A stretch of DNA of 64,000 nt, taken from an uncultured Gammaproteobacteria bacterium. GTDB lineage: Bacteria > Pseudomonadota > Gammaproteobacteria > PS1 > Pseudothioglobaceae. The translations under genes and the position numbers were made by a program. Positions 59,636 to 64,000 of this stretch are shown in pieces. Where the stretch lies: positions 1 to 64,000 of the forward strand of contig CABXIU010000001.1 of NCBI GenBank assembly GCA_902512305.1. The letters run 5' to 3'. The number at the start of each line of letters is the position of its first letter. Position 1 is the first letter of the stretch. A model generated the notes under the pieces. It ran no database searches. It had not been told where the DNA came from and worked only from the letters and a program-made list of their open reading frames with translations.

Positions 59636-61786
59636 ATGTCAGACCCTCACTATCTTCGTGAAGCGGAAAAATATGAGAGCCCGATACCATCTCGAGAGCA
59701 TATTTTAAGTTTTATTCAAAAAAAACCCAAAAGCAAACGTCAACTTTTTGAACTTTTATCTATTGAGGATATTCAAAAAAGGGCTTTTGAAAGACGACTG
59801 AGAGCCATGGTGAGAGATAAGCAGTTAAGCTGTAATAAGAGTGGCGTATATCGTCCTTTCTCCAATAGAGGCCTTATATCAGGGACCGTCATTGCAAATC
59901 CTAAAGGTTTTGGTTTTGTTTCTCTAGATAAAGGTGGAAAAGATTTAAGACTTTCAAGTCAACAAATGAAATTGGCTTTTCATGGCGATAAAGTTAAGGT
60001 TCGTCTCCTTAATCGAAAGCTTGATGCAGAAATCGTTCAAGTTACTCAAACAGTTAAAACTTTAGTTGGTCGACTTCATATTGATCAGGAAGAAAGTTAT
60101 GTGGTTGTTGATGATAAGCGAATTAAACATCAAATAGATATCGTTGAGCTTTTAGAGGGCTGCATTGACAATCAGGTTGTTGTTGTTGAGGTATTAACCT
60201 CTCCAACTCTTGAAAAGAATGCAACAGGAAAAGTGAGCTCAATTATTGGAAATTATATGGATGAAGGTGTCGAAGTAGACTCCGCAATTCATCGTCATCA
60301 AATCCCCGCTACTTTTGGAGATAAGGCCCTTGATGAGACTTCCAAGCTTCCAACTAAGGTTCTTGCAAAAGACAAAAAGAAGAGAACTGATATAACAAAT
60401 CTTAAATTAGTGACTATAGATGGGGAAGATTCGAGAGATTTTGATGATGCTGTTTATGCAGTTCCATCAAACAATGGATGGAAGTTAATTGTTGCAATAG
60501 CAGATGTTTCTCACTACGTTGAAGAAGGTTCAGGACTTGATGCTGAATCGTTAGAGAGAGGAAACTCAGTTTATTTTCCTCATCGTGTTGTTCCAATGCT
60601 CCCAGAAGCGATATCAAACGGCTTGTGTTCATTGAATCCTAAAATTGAAAGGCTATGTATGACCTGTGAGATGAGTATTGACTCACTAGGTGAGCTATTA
60701 GACTATAAGTTTTATCCAGCTGTTATGTTGTCGCATGCACGATTAACTTATACACAGGTTAATGAAATGCTGGAGAGTAAAAAAAATCCTCTAAGAAAAA
60801 AGTATAGCAATGTAGTGGCAAATATTGATTTTTTGTATGGTTTATACAAAACCCTTAGGATTTCTCGTCAAAAACGAGGAGTAATGGATTTTGATAGAAT
60901 TGAGAGTCAAATCCTCTTTGATCGCAAAGGCAAGATTGAAAATATAGTTGCTAGGAAAAGAAATGACGCTCATAAACTTATAGAAGAGTGCATGTTGATG
61001 GCAAACCAAGCGACTGCTAAGTTTTTACAGAAAAATAACGAAGATTTTCTTTACAGAAATCATCCTAAACCTACCTCTGAAAAGGTTGAGGTTACTCGAC
61101 AATTTTTATCAGCTGTCGGACTATCGTTAGAGGGTGGTATTGAACCAGAGTCGAAAGATTTTGCAAAAGTTTTAAGAAATGCTAAGGGTAGGGATGATGA
61201 GAATATAATAAAAACTGTGGTCCTTCGTACAATGAAGCAAGCGACTTATACGCCAATAAATGATGGTCACTTTGGTTTGGCTTTTGAAGACTATACCCAC
61301 TTTACTTCGCCAATTCGTCGATATCCAGACCTTCTAGTGCATCGCGCTATAAAGAGAGTTCTGAAGGGTAAACCAAGGCCACCATCAAAGAAAATGATTG
61401 AACTTGGCGCTCACCTTTCAATGACTGAAAGAAGAGCTGATGACGCCTCTCGTGATGTAGAGCAATGGCTTAAATGTGAATATATGAGAGAAAAGGTTGG
61501 CGAAAACTTTCATGGTATTATTTCAGGAGTGGCAGGTTTTGGTTTATTTGTTGAGCTATCTGAAGTCTTTGTGGAGGGTATGATTTCTATTCGAGATTTA
61601 AAGGACGATTACTTTATTTTTGATGACGTTCATCATCAACTAAAAGGACAGAACAGTGGAAAAATCTATCGCCTAGGTGATATGATTAAAGTCAAGGTTG
61701 CTTCGGTGAATCTAGATGACAGAAAAATTGATTTCATTCCTTCTGTCTCGTCACAAAAAAATCCACGTAAAAAACGCAACTTGTAA
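59636..61786 (+). CDS. rnr: Ribonuclease R
   Basis: 3'-5' exoribonuclease that degrades structured RNA. 716 residues in the family order: N-terminal helix-turn-helix (about 20-75), cold-shock domains (about 80-230), the RNB catalytic domain (about 255-585; active-site Asp cluster in TIDGEDSRDFDDAVYA), and S1 (about 625-705; FHGIISGVAGFGLFVELSEVFVEGM). The Lys-rich C-terminal tail is short. rlmB is not downstream, unlike E. coli. Confidence 0.96.
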   Translation: MSDPHYLREAEKYESPIPSREHILSFIQKKPKSKRQLFELLSIEDIQKRAFERRLRAMVRDKQLSCNKSGVYRPFSNRGLISGTVIANPKGFGFVSLDKGGKDLRLSSQQMKLAFHGDKVKVRLLNRKLDAEIVQVTQTVKTLVGRLHIDQEESYVVVDDKRIKHQIDIVELLEGCIDNQVVVVEVLTSPTLEKNATGKVSSIIGNYMDEGVEVDSAIHRHQIPATFGDKALDETSKLPTKVLAKDKKKRTDITNLKLVTIDGEDSRDFDDAVYAVPSNNGWKLIVAIADVSHYVEEGSGLDAESLERGNSVYFPHRVVPMLPEAISNGLCSLNPKIERLCMTCEMSIDSLGELLDYKFYPAVMLSHARLTYTQVNEMLESKKNPLRKKYSNVVANIDFLYGLYKTLRISRQKRGVMDFDRIESQILFDRKGKIENIVARKRNDAHKLIEECMLMANQATAKFLQKNNEDFLYRNHPKPTSEKVEVTRQFLSAVGLSLEGGIEPESKDFAKVLRNAKGRDDENIIKTVVLRTMKQATYTPINDGHFGLAFEDYTHFTSPIRRYPDLLVHRAIKRVLKGKPRPPSKKMIELGAHLSMTERRADDASRDVEQWLKCEYMREKVGENFHGIISGVAGFGLFVELSEVFVEGMISIRDLKDDYFIFDDVHHQLKGQNSGKIYRLGDMIKVKVASVNLDDRKIDFIPSVSSQKNPRKKRNL

Positions 61787-61883
61787 CAATACTTTACTCA
61801 GTTATTGCTCCACGAGATGCAGACTGATTAGGTTAGTATGCTTTGCCAGGTGGACGATCTTAGTGCTAATCTTTTCAAGAACA
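61787..61883 (+). other. Unassigned rnr 3' spacer with inverted repeats
   Basis: A 97-base convergent spacer that is less AT-rich than the surroundings. GATTAG (about 61828) pairs with CTAATC (about 61866), and TCCAC (about 61810) with GTGGA (about 61850). The CTAATC arm is followed by TTTT, so it could act as the rnr terminator in a loose form. No tRNA, tmRNA or known RNA family was recognised. Confidence 0.3.
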
Positions 61884-62747
61884 TTAAAAAAAACTTTTTC
61901 TTAGAATTTCTTTAGCTTTTTTCGCTGCTTCTCTTTTTACATTAGTGGCTTCAACTTCTTTCTTTTTTCTATATTTTTCCGCAGCTTCAACTAGTTCCTC
62001 CTCTTCCTTTCTCTGATTTATTATCTTTATCCGTTGCTCTATTGACTTCAGCTCTTCTTTATTGTTTTCCTGAGACACTTTGATTTCATCTAATTTACGT
62101 TTTACTTTGTCGACATATTTCAATTTTTTTAAATAAGTTTTTCTATATCTTTTTGATATAGTATATTCAGTACCTGATTCAGCAGCGAGAGAAATATTAT
62201 CAGCCAATTCTATCTGACATATTAAATCATATTTATCTTCCTTTAAACTTAATTCAATGCCAATATTTCTACAATATTCTTGTAGTTCATTTTTTGATAA
62301 TAAATGTAGTAAGCAACCTTGTGATTCCAATTCGTTTATGATTCCCTCTTGAGTTTTTTTGACTGCATCCATCTTACGTCTAATTATGTCAGCTCCCCTT
62401 GAACTAAGCTGTAATAGCTCTGCTTCTTCTGAACTATCCAATCCGCGAATGTTCGAAATATTTAAAAGATAATCTTCTAAATATTTTGGTGATTTAAAAC
62501 TAATACCATCTTTAAAAAGAGGTTTATCTTTTGGACGTATACTTTTTGATTTAGCATTTATTGAAGCTTTAGCTATTTTTTCAGATCTAGCTATTTCTTC
62601 TGCAGCAACAATAATCTCATCAATTATATATTTTGGCTTAAAAGAATCATTTAAATGATATAAGTTATATTCCTGAGCTTTTTTTATAAGTGCAGCTTTA
62701 GTTAGTCCATTTAATTGCTTTTCTAATTTTTCTTTTTCAAAATCCAT
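61884..62747 (-). CDS. Unrecognised Lys/Glu-rich protein with two SAP/Rho-N-like segments
   Basis: 287 residues; no family recognised with confidence. Two helix-extension-helix-like stretches are seen: LNGLTKAALIKKAQEYNLYHL (about 13-33) and LLSKNELQEYCRNIGIELSL (about 148-167). Both follow the pattern T/S-K-x-E/A-L-x-x-x-(A/C)-x-x-x-G/N-(I/L) of SAP/HeH/Rho-N nucleic-acid-binding motifs. The C-terminal half (about 195-287) is a highly charged coiled coil. There is no signal peptide or membrane span. It stands alone between rnr (convergent) and ilvD, is strongly AT-rich, and has only a weak ribosome-binding sequence. A DNA- or RNA-binding scaffold is the best guess. Confidence 0.5.
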   Translation of the reverse strand: MDFEKEKLEKQLNGLTKAALIKKAQEYNLYHLNDSFKPKYIIDEIIVAAEEIARSEKIAKASINAKSKSIRPKDKPLFKDGISFKSPKYLEDYLLNISNIRGLDSSEEAELLQLSSRGADIIRRKMDAVKKTQEGIINELESQGCLLHLLSKNELQEYCRNIGIELSLKEDKYDLICQIELADNISLAAESGTEYTISKRYRKTYLKKLKYVDKVKRKLDEIKVSQENNKEELKSIEQRIKIINQRKEEEELVEAAEKYRKKKEVEATNVKREAAKKAKEILRKSFF

Positions 62748-62852
62748 TGTGCGCTCATAATGCTCGTTTTATATTACTATTATGAAGTAATTTTTTTCAT
62801 TTTTTAAAAATGTAGAAGATATATTTTTTGAACTGGTAGTTTAAATGCAATT

Positions 62853-64000
62853 TTAACCAGTGACAGCACCTTTTGATGCTGATTGAGCTAGCTTCGCATA
62901 CTTTGCTAAAACGCCTTTAGTATATCGTGGTGAAGGTTTCTTCCAGTTTGTTAATCTTTGATCAATAACTGATTTATCAACTTGAAGCTCTAGGAGATTG
63001 TTTTCAGCATCAATCAAAATCTGATCTCCATCTTCAATAATTGCAAGAGCACCACCATTAAATGCTTCAGGTGTTATATGGCCAACTACAAATCCATGAG
63101 TTCCCCCAGAAAATCTTCCATCGGTAATTAGTGCCACTTTTCCTCCAAGTCCTTTACCCATAACTGCAGAAGTAGGCGCTAGCATCTCCCTCATTCCAGG
63201 ACCACCCTTGGGTCCTTCATAACGAATTACAATTACGTCACCCTCAACTATTTGATCATTCAAAATAGCCTGAAGCGCATCCTCTTCACATGCGAATGTT
63301 TTGGCACTCCCATGGAAGGTAAGTCCTTCTTTGCCAGTTATTTTTGCAACAGATCCTTCAGGTGCAAGGTTTCCTCTTAATATTCTTAAATGAGAGTCTT
63401 TTTTGATAGGTGATTCAAGAGGCATTATAATTTTTTGCTCATCTGTATAAGGCTTAACATCTTTTAAGTTTTCAGCTAATGTTTTGCCTGTAACTGTTAT
63501 GCAGTCACCATGAAGCATGCCAGCATCTAAAAGCATTTTCATTAAAGGAAGTGTCCCACCAATTTGAACAAGCTCACTCATCATATATTTACCAGAAGGC
63601 TTTAGATCTGCAAGAACAGGAACATTGGTGCCAATTCGAGTAAAGTCATCAATAGTTAGGTCGACATTGATAGCATCAGCCATTGCAATGAGATGAAGAA
63701 CTGCATTAGTGGAGCCGCCAAGCGTAATAATCAAAGTGATTGCATTTTCAAATGCCTTTTTAGTCATAATATCACTTGGTTTAATATCTTTTTCAAGTAG
63801 CTTGAGTACAGCCTCTCCAGCACGAGAACAATCATTATTTTTATCATCTGAGACTGCGTCTTGTGCCGATGAATTAGGCAAGCTCATCCCTAAGGCTTCG
63901 ATAGCTGATGCCATAGTATTTGCGGTATACATTCCGCCACATGAACCAGGCCCTGGTATAGCTTTAGACTCAATTTGTTCTAACTCTAAATCATTGATGT
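62853..64000 (-). CDS. ilvD: Dihydroxy-acid dehydratase (5' truncated)
   Basis: [Fe-S]-dependent dehydration of dihydroxyisovalerate, the third common step of branched-chain amino acid synthesis. About 382 of the usual 555-560 residues are in the window; the frame stays open to the edge, so the start is outside. Visible landmarks are [25 protein letters not shown] (cluster-binding Cys), [26 protein letters not shown] and [11 protein letters not shown]. The C-terminal DGD/DA...L region completes a normal end. An inverted repeat (ACTGGT/ACCAGT) spans the stop and may help end transcription. Confidence 0.97.
   Translation of the reverse strand, partial: INDLELEQIESKAIPGPGSCGGMYTANTMASAIEALGMSLPNSSAQDAVSDDKNNDCSRAGEAVLKLLEKDIKPSDIMTKKAFENAITLIITLGGSTNAVLHLIAMADAINVDLTIDDFTRIGTNVPVLADLKPSGKYMMSELVQIGGTLPLMKMLLDAGMLHGDCITVTGKTLAENLKDVKPYTDEQKIIMPLESPIKKDSHLRILRGNLAPEGSVAKITGKEGLTFHGSAKTFACEEDALQAILNDQIVEGDVIVIRYEGPKGGPGMREMLAPTSAVMGKGLGGKVALITDGRFSGGTHGFVVGHITPEAFNGGALAIIEDGDQILIDAENNLLELQVDKSVIDQRLTNWKKPSPRYTKGVLAKYAKLAQSASKGAVTG

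Noticed and set aside
61800..61870. tmRNA or tRNA 3' remnant suggested by GCTCCAC
   Set aside because: No CCA end, no T-arm consensus and no matching acceptor stem; the similarity is seven bases only.

Overview
The window is a dense, low-GC (roughly one third G+C), transposon-free stretch of a bacterial chromosome. Gene content and order are those of a gammaproteobacterium: hflK-hflC-hisZ-purA-rnr, yceD-rpmF-plsX-fabH, lptD-surA, trxA-rho, dnaX-ybaB-recR with the SRP RNA, rodA-dacA-dat, slyX, and homodimeric aceE. Small genes, short spacers, AT-rich third codon positions and a DmdA-type DMSP demethylase suggest a streamlined marine lineage, perhaps of the SUP05/Thioglobus kind. That placement is inference from recall, not from a search. 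No tRNA, rRNA, CRISPR array, insertion sequence or prophage was seen. The single small structural RNA recognised is 4.5S/SRP RNA.

Layout. 1-6.7 kb: branched-chain amino acid operon ilvB(5' cut)-ilvN-ilvC-pssA, then a 24-codon ORF with ten Leu codons and hairpins ahead of leuA, a probable holD and queH. 6.7-9.1 kb: argD-argF on the minus strand behind a structured, terminator-bearing leader. 9.1-14.9 kb: hpf, behind a perfect FNR-type palindrome, and mgtE, followed by an accessory stretch of small metabolic genes (LysE-type exporter, VOC protein, a GC-richer PLP decarboxylase, two GNATs, a 45-residue membrane peptide). 15-24.1 kb: dmdA, phosphomanno/phosphoglucomutase, aceE-HopJ-MFS, a GCS2 ligase/N-formylglutamate amidohydrolase pair, slyX. 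24.1-28 kb: pnp with a long inverted repeat in its leader, and a two-gene 2OG-oxygenase/methyltransferase cassette. 28-39.4 kb, minus strand: guaB, an SH3-domain envelope protein, valS, recR-ybaB-dnaX-ffs, dat-dacA, rodA, Mth938-like. 39.5-48.3 kb, plus strand: gltX, AEC transporter, trxA, rho, lptF, queF, pcnB, SDR, xseB, ispA. 48.3-54.9 kb, minus strand: fabH, plsX, rpmF, yceD, rlmB, surA-like, lptD. 55.1-61.8 kb, plus strand: hflK, hflC, hisZ, purA, rnr. 61.8-64 kb: an unrecognised 287-residue protein and ilvD, which runs off the window.

Most genes serve core functions: branched-chain and arginine synthesis, envelope assembly, RNA decay and translation. The unusual content is regulatory. 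It includes a leucine-rich upstream ORF whose AUG lies eight bases from a TATAAT box, an attenuator-like leader before argDF, an A9 slippery tract in dnaX placed to yield a gamma-like product, and a pnp leader resembling RNase III-controlled autoregulation. Several starts sit directly behind -10 boxes or lack a visible Shine-Dalgarno sequence, so leaderless translation may be common here.
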